DNA of 64,000 nt, taken from contig JACQDM010000001.1 of the NCBI GenBank assembly GCA_016201045.1, positions 248,001 to 312,000 on the forward strand, written 5' to 3'. The notes beneath the pieces are model-generated. The model searched no databases, had not been told where the DNA came from, and was given only the letters and a program-made list of their open reading frames with translations. Shown here piece after piece: positions 48,973 to 58,387 of the stretch. The stretch comes from Afipia sp. (GTDB lineage Bacteria; Pseudomonadota; Alphaproteobacteria; Rhizobiales; Xanthobacteraceae). Positions within the stretch are counted from its first letter, which is position 1. Each line of letters starts with the position of its first letter. The translations under genes were made by a program, and so were the position numbers.

Positions 48973-49857
48973 TCAGACTCTCTTTCGACCGCGAGCCGAA
49001 TCGCAAGCCTTCAGCGCTGCTCTCACTTCGGCGACGCTCGCGGGCTCGCCGCCTGCATCGCGAACGCACCGCACTGCATCCTTCACCAGCGCCGTATTGG
49101 TCTGTTTGCTTCCCCAGTTGATGTCTTCAAGGCCGACACGGACGTGCCCGCCTTTCGCGACCGCGTGCGGGATCAGCGACGTGATATCCACGCCGAGCCC
49201 CGCGATCATCCACGGTGCGCCAAGCGCACATTCTGCCAGCAACTCGAGATGCGCGTCGAGATATGCTGGGCGTGGCGGAAATCCCCACGCAAACTCGTCT
49301 GAAAACATGAAGCGATAGATCGGCGTCGGCGACGGCGGCGAGACCGACGCGAGCGCAGCCCCAAGCCGGGTGAACCCCGGCTCGTAGATCGCGTAGCTCG
49401 GATGCACGTTGTGTTCGCGCGAGATGCGCATACCTTCGAGAATATCGGCGTGCGGATTCTGATAAATGCCGCCATGCGTCAGATCTTCGAATCGCGCGAA
49501 GTGAACCGAGCCCGGATCGATCACCGCCCATTCGATCAGTCCACGCTTGGCCAATTCTGCAGTGTGACCGAAGCGGTTGATGGTCTGCTCCTGTCCGAGC
49601 GCCGGGCTTGGAATCGTCGGATAGACGATCACGTCCACTTTTGCGCGGATGCCTTCGATGATGCGCGCGTAGATTTCCCAATCGTCTTTCTGTTGCCCGG
49701 TCGTAACATCGTAAGCGTGCGCGTGGATGATCGCTGCACCGGCGTCGGCCGCTGCAATTCCATCGGCAACAATATCCTCGACCGCGACCGGGATTCCCGG
49801 CTGGCGAGCGCGGGTCCAGGGACCGTTCAACGCGGCTTCGATCCAGATCTTCGCCAT
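48973..49857 (-). CDS. 3-keto-5-aminohexanoate cleavage enzyme family (BKACE) protein
   Basis: MAKIWIEAALNGPWTRARQPGIPVAVEDIVADGIAAADAGAAIIHAHAYD; HVRVGLEDI near the C-terminus. Confidence 0.92.
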   Translation of the reverse strand: MAKIWIEAALNGPWTRARQPGIPVAVEDIVADGIAAADAGAAIIHAHAYDVTTGQQKDDWEIYARIIEGIRAKVDVIVYPTIPSPALGQEQTINRFGHTAELAKRGLIEWAVIDPGSVHFARFEDLTHGGIYQNPHADILEGMRISREHNVHPSYAIYEPGFTRLGAALASVSPPSPTPIYRFMFSDEFAWGFPPRPAYLDAHLELLAECALGAPWMIAGLGVDITSLIPHAVAKGGHVRVGLEDINWGSKQTNTALVKDAVRCVRDAGGEPASVAEVRAALKACDSARGRKRV

Positions 49858-49873
49858 CGGACTTAAGCCCTCG

Positions 49874-50653
49874 TCATTTGCCGGTCCATTTCGGCTTTCG
49901 CTTCTCGACGAATGCTGCCATGCCTTCCCTGGCATCCTGCGTCATCGACAGCGTTGCGATCTGCGCCTCCGCATAGGCGATGGCCTGATCGAACGACATC
50001 GAGGCCAGCCTATGGGTCGCGTATTTGCCGCGGCGGATAGCGGTCGGCGATTTGTCCGCAATGCGCGCGATCAGCCATTCGATTTTCGCATCCAGCTCGG
50101 CCGCCGGCGTGACATAGTTCAACAGCCCCGCCTCTCTCGCATCCGCCGCCGCGAACGGCTCGCCGGTGATGCACCATTCGCGCAAGATTCGCTCCGGCAC
50201 CATTGACTGCAGAAGACTCAAAACCTGCATCGGGTAAACGCCGACCTTCACCTCCGGCAATCCGAACACGGCGTCGCTCGACGCGACCGCAAGATCCGTC
50301 ATGCATAGCAACCCAATGCCGCCCGCCATGCAGACACCATTGACGCGCGCGATAGCAGGCTTGGTCGCGTTGTGCGCAAGCCGCAACAGATCGGCGAAGT
50401 CCAGATTGGGACGCGACAGATCATAGGCGAAGCCGCCGCCCGGCTGCAGGTCCATGCCCGCGCAAAATGCCTTCTCGCCCGCACCCGTCAGAACGATGAC
50501 CCGAACATCGTCATCCTGATGCGCGCGCCGGTAACCGTCCGCCAGTCCGGCGATGACCGTTGCATTCAGCGCGTTGCGCTTGTCCGGACGGTTAATGGTG
50601 ATCCAGAACGCGTGTCCGCGCTTTTCTTGAAGGACCAGCTTCTCATCGGACAT
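49874..50653 (-). CDS. Enoyl-CoA hydratase/isomerase family protein
   Basis: FWITINRPDKRNALNATVIAGL, VLTGAGEKAFCAGMDLQPG, VNGVCMAGGIGLLCMTDLAVA. Confidence 0.95.
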   Translation of the reverse strand: MSDEKLVLQEKRGHAFWITINRPDKRNALNATVIAGLADGYRRAHQDDDVRVIVLTGAGEKAFCAGMDLQPGGGFAYDLSRPNLDFADLLRLAHNATKPAIARVNGVCMAGGIGLLCMTDLAVASSDAVFGLPEVKVGVYPMQVLSLLQSMVPERILREWCITGEPFAAADAREAGLLNYVTPAAELDAKIEWLIARIADKSPTAIRRGKYATHRLASMSFDQAIAYAEAQIATLSMTQDAREGMAAFVEKRKPKWTGK

Positions 50654-50801
50654 GACTCTTCCCCTCAATGAACAAACGTTAATCAGCTTCACCGCTCGAT
50701 GGAACCCGGTCAAGCCGAAGTGAGTTTACCGTCGCTGACTTGAGCATTATCGCCGTGATAGGCTGCGGGACTGACATTCCCCAACACACTACTATGTATG
50801 A

Positions 50802-50825
50802 ATCGCCGGACGTTTGCCCGGCGAT
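50802..50825 (+). terminator. Rho-independent terminator-like hairpin with T-tract
   Basis: ATCGCCGG-ACGTTTGC-CCGGCGAT followed by TTTT; no obvious plus-strand CDS upstream. Confidence 0.7.
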
Positions 50826-50884
50826 TTTTGGAGACGGAATGAAGCGCTTGAGCACGACGACTTGGGCATCGATCTCCACTGTCA

Positions 50885-51087
50885 CCGGCACCGGCTCCGA
50901 AATCCGTCAGCCGCTCGGCTATGCGATGGCGGGCGGTCTTTTGGTCAGTCAGGTATTGACGCTGTTCACGACGCCGGTGATCTATCTCTATCTCGATGAG
51001 TTCTCGAACAAACTGTCGAACTGGAGCCGTGGAACGGCGCCCGAAGCAAGTCCCGCACCTTCAAGCCGCAAACAGGCCGCAGAATAA
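50885..51087 (+). pseudogene. C-terminal remnant of an RND (AcrB/MdtC-type) efflux transporter
   Basis: [43 protein letters not shown] matches the terminal RND segment; the rest of the roughly 1000-aa protein is absent upstream. Confidence 0.8.
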
Positions 51088-51091
51088 CGGT

Positions 51092-52552
51092 CTATTTCGC
51101 GCCGGAAGCGTTCTTCACATATACCGCCGAACTGTCGTCCGCATAAATCTTCTGCCAGCAGTTGAGACCGTCAAGCAGTTGCACGGCGGGCGTCGTGGGA
51201 TTGAACAGCACCGCGTCGATCCTGTAGTCGCTCAGGATGCGAAACAGGGCATCGGGATCCTGAAGCGAAGCCGCGCGGTGGTGATCCATCACGAATTTTT
51301 CACCGTACAGTTCTGCCCGTCCGTCGATGAAGGGCTCGACGCCCTGCGCGATCATGTAGCCGCCGAATTCGTAACCATTGAGGATGCGCACAGCCTTGCG
51401 CTCCTTCAGCGCCGCAAGCGCCTTCGCCGGAGCCTGCGAGGAAATTACTGCGTAAGAGCGATGCGTAACGAGCATTGCCGTCCCCGCCACCATGACCACG
51501 AGAGCGGCAGCAACAACCGAGAGATGGCGGGGCGATAGCGACGATGGCTTTTGCGTACTTTGCGACAGCTGCCGTGCCACCGGATTTGCAATTGCGAGCG
51601 GCACAAGAAACGCGAAGGCCTCGATGCTGCGCACATGCGTCAGCGCAAGATAGATGAGCCCGAGAAGAAGTAAAATACGCGGCGGCGTGAGCACGATACG
51701 GCGCCACAGCGCGACGAAAAAGATGCCAAGCAGACACGCTTCAAAGAGGCCGAACCGGCTGAAATTGGCCGGCTGCCATTCCGACAGAATTGTCAGCACC
51801 TCGCCGAGATCGAGAATGCTGCGCGCGGCGAGGAGCGAATTCCAGCCGTAAGGCGTGCAGAAACTCGCAAGCAGCGCCGCAACGGCGAAAGCGGCCCATC
51901 GCAATGCTAGTGATATGCGGATACGAGCATCGGCCTCCCAGGCGGCGGCGAGCGCAACCGGCGCGATCAGCGCGAGCCCGAGCACGAAGCCGCCATGAAT
52001 GTTCGCCCACAGCGCGATCAGTGGCAGCAGCCAGAACGACGGCGCGCGCTTGCCGTCGGCCGCGCTCATCAGTCCCGCAAACCATCCAACCATCAGCGGC
52101 AAAGCCAGCAGGTGCGGTCGCGCCAAGAGATGCGGCATCGACAGACCGAACGCGACCATTGCAAGGATCGTGGCGCGCGCAGTGTCGACATATTTCGTCA
52201 ATGCGCTCACAAAAATCGCGAAAGCGATTCCGATCGCCGCCGATGACAGAACGACCGGACCGGCCCAGCCCAGCTTCGAACAGGACAGGGCATGGAGCAC
52301 CTGCGCGAGCCATGACGAGGAGATCCACGGCGCGCCTTTCATCGTGAACGAATACACGTCCACATGCGGCACCGCGCGATGCTCGACGATCCAGCGCCCC
52401 ACCTCGATCTGCCAGAAAATGTCGGAGTCGCGCAGCAAATCGTTGCCGGTCGCGAGAACGAAAAAATATATGCCTGCGCCCACCCAAAGGGGCAGCAGCG
52501 CCGTGGCTGCGCCCAGGGCCTTGCGCTCTTTCGTTGCTGTTATCGATGCCAA
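51092..52552 (-). CDS. Polytopic membrane protein (GT-C-like topology; function unknown)
   Basis: 486 aa, about 10 hydrophobic segments; DSDIFWQIEVGRWIVEHRAVPHVDVYSFTMKGAPWISSSWLAQV. Confidence 0.7.
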   Translation of the reverse strand: MASITATKERKALGAATALLPLWVGAGIYFFVLATGNDLLRDSDIFWQIEVGRWIVEHRAVPHVDVYSFTMKGAPWISSSWLAQVLHALSCSKLGWAGPVVLSSAAIGIAFAIFVSALTKYVDTARATILAMVAFGLSMPHLLARPHLLALPLMVGWFAGLMSAADGKRAPSFWLLPLIALWANIHGGFVLGLALIAPVALAAAWEADARIRISLALRWAAFAVAALLASFCTPYGWNSLLAARSILDLGEVLTILSEWQPANFSRFGLFEACLLGIFFVALWRRIVLTPPRILLLLGLIYLALTHVRSIEAFAFLVPLAIANPVARQLSQSTQKPSSLSPRHLSVVAAALVVMVAGTAMLVTHRSYAVISSQAPAKALAALKERKAVRILNGYEFGGYMIAQGVEPFIDGRAELYGEKFVMDHHRAASLQDPDALFRILSDYRIDAVLFNPTTPAVQLLDGLNCWQKIYADDSSAVYVKNASGAK

Positions 52553-52651
52553 TCGACCGGCCGAGGTTTCATTGCCTGTTCAGGACGAAACCACGGGCCG
52601 GTATAATTCTTGGTAAAATTGGGCTGGAAACGGTCGCGTAAAGCCGCCAGA

Positions 52652-53545
52652 TCAATGCCCAGGGCCATAGCCGGGGCTGCCGCCCTGCACCTGACCCGTC
52701 TGGCCGGTTTGCGACTTGCCCTTCGCGGCGGAATTGCCGCCATCGAAGATCGAGAAATAGCCGAGCGTATCCGGGACGGAATACGGGGACGTGATGATCG
52801 TCTTGCCGAAACCATCGCGCAGGGTCATCTGATCCGTCGGCGAATTCGGCACGCCTCCGGTCTGGGTCGGACCGCTGGTCACCTTCGTCATCACGATTGC
52901 AAGCGAGGCGTCCTGAATCCGGAACGGATCAGGAATCGGATCATTCGGGCCGGTCACGTAGGTCGCAAAGCCCGGCTGCAGCGTGACGGTGCCCCAGTTA
53001 TTCTTGATCGTACAGGTGCCAACGTTGCAGATCACGAGTTCACCCTTGGCGTTGCCAAGGTGCTGTGGGTCCGACGCGAGGAATTCGGCGGTCAGCGGAT
53101 AGACGATGCTCGCGACACCGCCGCGGATGCCGAGCGAGCCGACCGGCGTGTTCACCGTGACGCCTGCAGTGTGACTGATCTGGCCGCCGACAAAGCGCAG
53201 CACACCCCGGCTGACGGACGCGACCATCTTGCCGGTACCGGCATTCGGATCGTAGACGAATTCGTCGATCACGATGCTGCTGTTGCGGCCGACATTGAGC
53301 GTCGATTGATCCGGAAACATGATCTGCGTCGATCCCATGGGCGAGGTCTCGACCTTTTCCTTGTAAACAACGTTGGAGCCGATCGCGAGCATTCGCGTTC
53401 CGGCACCAGGCTGGGTGCCGGTGGCATCGGGGTTCACCGCGCCGACACGGCCGGCATTCTGCGCCTTGACCAATGCGGTCGGAGCCACGATCGACAGCAA
53501 GAGCGTCAGAAATCTCGCAAGATATGAGCGTACACGACGGTTCAT
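52652..53545 (-). CDS. FecR-domain exported protein
   Basis: 297 aa, signal peptide; GSNVVYKEKVETSPMGSTQIMFPDQSTLNVGRNSSIVIDEFVYDP...GGQISHTAGVTVNTPVGSLGIRGG. Confidence 0.85.
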   Translation of the reverse strand: MNRRVRSYLARFLTLLLSIVAPTALVKAQNAGRVGAVNPDATGTQPGAGTRMLAIGSNVVYKEKVETSPMGSTQIMFPDQSTLNVGRNSSIVIDEFVYDPNAGTGKMVASVSRGVLRFVGGQISHTAGVTVNTPVGSLGIRGGVASIVYPLTAEFLASDPQHLGNAKGELVICNVGTCTIKNNWGTVTLQPGFATYVTGPNDPIPDPFRIQDASLAIVMTKVTSGPTQTGGVPNSPTDQMTLRDGFGKTIITSPYSVPDTLGYFSIFDGGNSAAKGKSQTGQTGQVQGGSPGYGPGH

Positions 53546-53578
53546 GGCTAAAGCCTTCCTTTGGAAGCGAGCCGCACC

Positions 53579-54940
53579 TTAGAAACGGGCCGTAGGTCCG
53601 ATAATCACAGAGAAGTTGTCGAGCCGGTAGTTCGGCAGGTTCGAATTGACCTTGTCATACTGAACGGCTGTCGAAATGCCGAAAGTGCTGTTGATCGGCG
53701 TATTCAGAATGCCGCCAACGCTCCATTGATCGTCGCGGCGAACAACCAGCGGGTCGATGAACGGGTTCGCGGCGTCAAACCGCGTGCCGTAATACTTGAC
53801 GAACGGAGCGATGCTCCAGTTGCGCGTGATGCTTTCGAATGGAGGGGCGAATTCGTAATTGAGCGCGGCTTCCAATCCCCACTGATCGAACGCCTGATAG
53901 GAGAAGCTCGCATCGCCGCGGCGAACGACAGCGCGGGTGTCGAGGCGCAGCGGCTGCGCCAGCTGATAGGTCGATAACACCGCGCCCGTGTAGGTCGCAC
54001 CTGAATTGTAGGTGGACACGTTCGCCGTGCTACCCAGAGAGAAACTGTTTTGGCGCCATTCGAATTCCGGCTGAACGGTCCACTGCATCGTGAACGGCAG
54101 GCGCAACGACACGCCCGCACCGCCCGATGACAGATAGTTGTCGCCACCGACCCAGATGTTGCCGCCCACGACATAAGGTTTGATCGACGCGCCCGGCATC
54201 AATTCCGGCAACATCAGGCGCGGGCCGAAGCTGACATCGAACAGACCGACGTTGAGATTGCTGAAGCGATCCTGCGCGGTAAGATAACCGACGAAACGCG
54301 TTTCGAGCACGTCACCGCGGCGGTTGTTCAAATCGTAATCGTGGGCCACGGTCGCCAATCCGAACCAGTTGACGTCGCTTTTCTGCTGCGCAGTCGGCAA
54401 CAGCGCGAAACTCCCGCCGCCGAGACGGAGGAGGCTGCCGCTCGGTGCAAATGTCGCGTTGGTCTGCGAACGAATGCCGGTCTGGACGAAACCATAGAGC
54501 CTGCTCTGCTGGAGCTGCTTTTCGGTGTCCGGCAGGTAGGCTTCGATCCGGTTTCGCGTTGCCGGGTCGAGATTTGGGCTGGCGAGCGCTTCCTTGAAAT
54601 AGCGCCGCGCCATTTCATACGAACCGAGGCGAAAATACAGCGCGCCCAGTTCGTATTTCACCTGCGTCAGGTTCGGATTGTAGAACAGCAGGCGCTCGAG
54701 CGCGCCGATGGCCGCTTCATAATCGCCGCGCGCCGTCGCGACGTGCACGAACCGGAACGTAAGATCGTGGTTGGCCGGCTGCGTCATCATCTGCTGGAAC
54801 AGTTGGTCCTGTTCCGATGCGATCTGCGCGCGGGCCGGCGAAGCGCAAAATACCAGCGCGACCATGCACGCGGCGGTGAACGCGCCCGATGCAAACCCGA
54901 CAGCAGAAAAATGCCTATTTTGCCGAACTGACGTAATCAT
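53579..54940 (-). CDS. TPR-containing outer-membrane beta-barrel protein (surface lipoprotein assembly modifier/DUF560-like)
   Basis: Signal peptide; TPR segment (DYEAAIGALERLLFYNPNLTQVKYELGALYFRLGSYEMARRYFKEAL), then beta-rich C-terminus ending in ...IIGPTARF (terminal Phe). Confidence 0.8.
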   Translation of the reverse strand: MITSVRQNRHFSAVGFASGAFTAACMVALVFCASPARAQIASEQDQLFQQMMTQPANHDLTFRFVHVATARGDYEAAIGALERLLFYNPNLTQVKYELGALYFRLGSYEMARRYFKEALASPNLDPATRNRIEAYLPDTEKQLQQSRLYGFVQTGIRSQTNATFAPSGSLLRLGGGSFALLPTAQQKSDVNWFGLATVAHDYDLNNRRGDVLETRFVGYLTAQDRFSNLNVGLFDVSFGPRLMLPELMPGASIKPYVVGGNIWVGGDNYLSSGGAGVSLRLPFTMQWTVQPEFEWRQNSFSLGSTANVSTYNSGATYTGAVLSTYQLAQPLRLDTRAVVRRGDASFSYQAFDQWGLEAALNYEFAPPFESITRNWSIAPFVKYYGTRFDAANPFIDPLVVRRDDQWSVGGILNTPINSTFGISTAVQYDKVNSNLPNYRLDNFSVIIGPTARF

Positions 54941-55090
54941 AATTTCAAATGCCCAACTGCCTGCCAGAGACCACAAAAGGCACGCCAAATCAACGCGATA
55001 CCCCTTCAATCCGTTGCGAAATTGGCACACGCGGGCGCAAAAGAAACGTGGGACGAATTAAGGCAATAGAATGGAACTTTTTCGGCTCGC

Positions 55091-56890
55091 TCAAGCTGAT
55101 CCGCGTTCGATCTGGGCGCTTTGATACATATGGCTAACCCACCGATTCACCTGCGGAAAATACATCCGCGCCGGAAACCGAACTCCCGTGTCATAGCGCG
55201 CCAACAGCGCATCCAGAAACGCGCCCGCCGGCGGCGCCAGCCACGGGTGAATTCCGGCGCGGCGCCAGACGTCATTTTGCAAATGAAGGAATCGTTCGTT
55301 CGCGATCCGCTCCGCCATCTCAACGGCCTTGGACGGATTAAACAGGTCCAGAACATTGAACCAGGAGATCGGCCCGAGCGAGCGATTCGGTTCGTTCGCC
55401 AGATCGACGTCGTTTTCGCCGGCGAGAACCGTCAGCATTTCCGAGCCGGCGCGATCGGGCTGTCCGACATCCGTAGACTTTGAACGAACTACCGCCTCCT
55501 CAACCAATTTATGCCCCGGTGGAAATCTCAAGACGGTCGTCGGCAGCATGCCGAACGCATCGAGATTGCCCATAAATATTTCCGAGTCCGGCAGATCCGG
55601 CTTCAGCAGAACGACATCCGGATCGATCCACCAGCCGCCGAGCTCACTCAGCATCGCCCAACGAAAGCGGTTGGCGTCGATCGCCGAGCGGTCACCGAAC
55701 GATTTGAGAACGTCTTCCTCCGGCAAGATTTCCGCAGCATCCCGCAACGTCACCCATTTCGGGACGATCAGGTTCAGATTGTAGGAAAACACTTCGACCC
55801 GATGTCCGTGATCGGCGAAACTGCGCAAGCACAGAAGCTGATACGGGCCAATCGAATCTCCATGCCAGAACGTGCGCACGGTTTGCGGATCAGCGGTCTG
55901 CGGATGCTTGGGCCATTTCGGCGGATCGTATTCGATGCCGTGGAACCAGTGATGATAGATGTGATCCCTGGGCTCCCACCCCTGCGACTGAATTGAATAG
56001 GCCAGTTCATCAAGAGTGAACTCTCCGATGCGCTCGAGGCCAAGCCGCATCTTGATGTCTTTCAGGAGCCGGTGTTCCCGCATCCACGCTTCGATGGCCT
56101 TCGGCTGGAGCCGCGCGCGATCTGGAATCTCAATATCGAAGCGCTCGAACATTGCATCGAGAAACGCTCCCTTCGGCGGCCCGAAATTTTTTGGAATGCG
56201 GATCATCCGCCACTCCTCGTTCCACAGATGCGCGAAGTCGCTGTCAGCCAGACGCTCCATCGCCGCGTCGCATTTGGCGGGATCGAAGAACATCATCGTC
56301 TCGTGATAGGCGAGTTCATAGGCCTTCGACTTCGGCAGCGTCAGGTGATCCATCCCATGTTCGTAGATCATCCGCGTAAACAGCGTCGGGCCGACCGACA
56401 CACGCGCCGCATCGCTATAGTCGGCGCTCGCTTCCGGCAGCGTCTCCCACGCCTCTTTCATGATCGTGTCCATGAACGCCGAGCGCGCAGGAAATTTCAG
56501 AATCGCCGAATTCAGAAGTTTGTCCGCCATGAACCCGAAATAGGTTTTCACGTCAGGTAGTTTGTCCGTCAGGCAGATAATATCGAGGTCCGCGTACCAG
56601 CCGCCGTAACGCTGCAAGACGGCATAGCGAAACAGATCGGAATGAAGTGCTAAAGACTTGTCCCCGTTTGCGTGACGAAATTCGTGAACTTCGCCGGACA
56701 GAATTTCGTCGGCGTCGACCAGTTCGACCCCCTCCGGAACTTCAAGATCTTTCTCGTAGGAATAGACGAAGACCCGCGCGCCGGTCGCAACGAGGCTTTT
56801 CAGCGACAGGATCTCGTAATAGCTCAGAATCGGCCCGGTCCAGAAGGTACGGACTTCTTCGCGGCCCGTCGCGGATTTGTTCGACTGCAT
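55091..56890 (-). CDS. Tandem-domain GT32-like (DXD) glycosyltransferase
   Basis: Two homologous halves: VRTFWTGPILSYYEILSLKSL...GGWYADLDIICL and VRTFWHGDSIGPYQLLCLRSF...GGWWIDPDVVLL. Confidence 0.8.
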   Translation of the reverse strand: MQSNKSATGREEVRTFWTGPILSYYEILSLKSLVATGARVFVYSYEKDLEVPEGVELVDADEILSGEVHEFRHANGDKSLALHSDLFRYAVLQRYGGWYADLDIICLTDKLPDVKTYFGFMADKLLNSAILKFPARSAFMDTIMKEAWETLPEASADYSDAARVSVGPTLFTRMIYEHGMDHLTLPKSKAYELAYHETMMFFDPAKCDAAMERLADSDFAHLWNEEWRMIRIPKNFGPPKGAFLDAMFERFDIEIPDRARLQPKAIEAWMREHRLLKDIKMRLGLERIGEFTLDELAYSIQSQGWEPRDHIYHHWFHGIEYDPPKWPKHPQTADPQTVRTFWHGDSIGPYQLLCLRSFADHGHRVEVFSYNLNLIVPKWVTLRDAAEILPEEDVLKSFGDRSAIDANRFRWAMLSELGGWWIDPDVVLLKPDLPDSEIFMGNLDAFGMLPTTVLRFPPGHKLVEEAVVRSKSTDVGQPDRAGSEMLTVLAGENDVDLANEPNRSLGPISWFNVLDLFNPSKAVEMAERIANERFLHLQNDVWRRAGIHPWLAPPAGAFLDALLARYDTGVRFPARMYFPQVNRWVSHMYQSAQIERGSA

Positions 56891-57018
56891 ATCTGCAAAT
56901 GACCTTAAACTGCGGATGCAGACAATACTGAAGCCTGCAAATGTTGTAGTCCTAGGGCTGCAATGTCTGGAGACTTCGCTTTGGAATTCATCGCTTCACC
57001 ACGCCCGATGTGCTCGCG

Positions 57019-58203
57019 ATGAAAACCGTCCTGTTCGCGTGGGAACTCGGCGGCGGGTTTGGCCATATAGCAAACATCCGGCGATATGTTCGGCAACTCG
57101 GCGGCCACGGGCTGAGAATGATCGCAGCCGTGCGCCATCCGAAATTGGCGCGGCCGCTTGCCGATCTCGGTGTTGAGATTCTCAAAGCGCCGCCTTGGCC
57201 CGAAGCGTCTTGGACGAAAGCGCAGCGCGCGGGCGCATCGTCGGCTACGCTCGGCGAAACCTTGGCGAGTGCGGGGTTGGCGGATGAAGAGGCGCTGACG
57301 CAGCTTCTGGAAGAATGGACGAAGATTTTACTGAACTCTAGTCCCGATCTCGTTGTCGCCGATTTCGCACCGGCGGTGGCGCTCGCGGCGCGCGGCCGTA
57401 TTCCGCTGATGACGGTGGGCAACGGCTTCACGTTGCCACCGAGCGACATGACTCGCTTTCCGCTCCTGCATCGTAAGACAGCGCCGGTATTCGAGGAGAT
57501 GCGGCTTCTCACAGCCATCAACAAGGCGAGCGCAACGCTCGGACTCCAGCCGATCGAACGGCTGCCCCAACTATTTTCGGGAGACGAATACGCTGTCGAG
57601 ACCTTCCCCCTGCTCGACCCGTATGATTTGCAGCGTACAGAACCCGTTTTTGGGCCGTGGTTTGAACGCAGTCCGCTCGCACAACGTGAAGACGCGGACG
57701 AAATCGTTGTGTACCTCGCGCCGGGATACGCCATCCGCCGCGACCTCATCGGCGCGCTTCTTCCCTTTGCGAAGCGCGTGCAAATATATGCGCCTTCCCT
57801 TTCCCTTGTTCAGCGCGGAAGACTGAAACTTGCGGGTGTGCGCCAGCACTATGGGCCGTTCGATCTGGCCGATGCCACAACATCGGCGCGCCTCGTCGTT
57901 CATTTAGGTGGCAGCGGCGTCGCCGCGCATGCGCTGGTGGCCGGCGTTCCGCAGTTCATCATCGCCGCCCATATCGAGCAAGAATTGAACGGACAGGCGT
58001 TGGAGCGAGAGGGCGTCGGAAAACTTGTCAAAGGTTACGAGACTGACACGTCGATCGCGGCGGGGAACATCCAAGCCCTTCTCAACGACACGGCGCTCGC
58101 GCAAAACGCAACGCTATCGGGCAACATGCATCGCAAGACGATGCAAGGCCTCGATCCGGCGGCGGCGTTCGAGGCCAAGAGCCGGAAACTTCTTGGGCTT
58201 TAA
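57019..58203 (+). CDS. GT-B-fold glycosyltransferase (UDP-glycosyltransferase/MGT-like)
   Basis: WELGGGFGHIANIRRYVRQLGGHG N-terminus; LVVHLGGSGVAAHALVAGVPQFIIAAHIEQELNGQALEREGVG C-terminal donor-site region. Confidence 0.82.
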   Translation: MKTVLFAWELGGGFGHIANIRRYVRQLGGHGLRMIAAVRHPKLARPLADLGVEILKAPPWPEASWTKAQRAGASSATLGETLASAGLADEEALTQLLEEWTKILLNSSPDLVVADFAPAVALAARGRIPLMTVGNGFTLPPSDMTRFPLLHRKTAPVFEEMRLLTAINKASATLGLQPIERLPQLFSGDEYAVETFPLLDPYDLQRTEPVFGPWFERSPLAQREDADEIVVYLAPGYAIRRDLIGALLPFAKRVQIYAPSLSLVQRGRLKLAGVRQHYGPFDLADATTSARLVVHLGGSGVAAHALVAGVPQFIIAAHIEQELNGQALEREGVGKLVKGYETDTSIAAGNIQALLNDTALAQNATLSGNMHRKTMQGLDPAAAFEAKSRKLLGL

Positions 58204-58387
58204 CCCCGCGTAGAGTCGCAATCGGCCGATCCGCGGATCATATCGAGCGTTGACGCCAAATAACGCATCGACAGGCCAAATCGGAGGCCGGTTAGACGAT
58301 TGTGGCGTCCATCGACATGCGCTAGACACGCGCGCTCCTTCCCCGAAGGCGCTGTCCCCGATTGGCATAATTTTTGGACGAGTAGGC

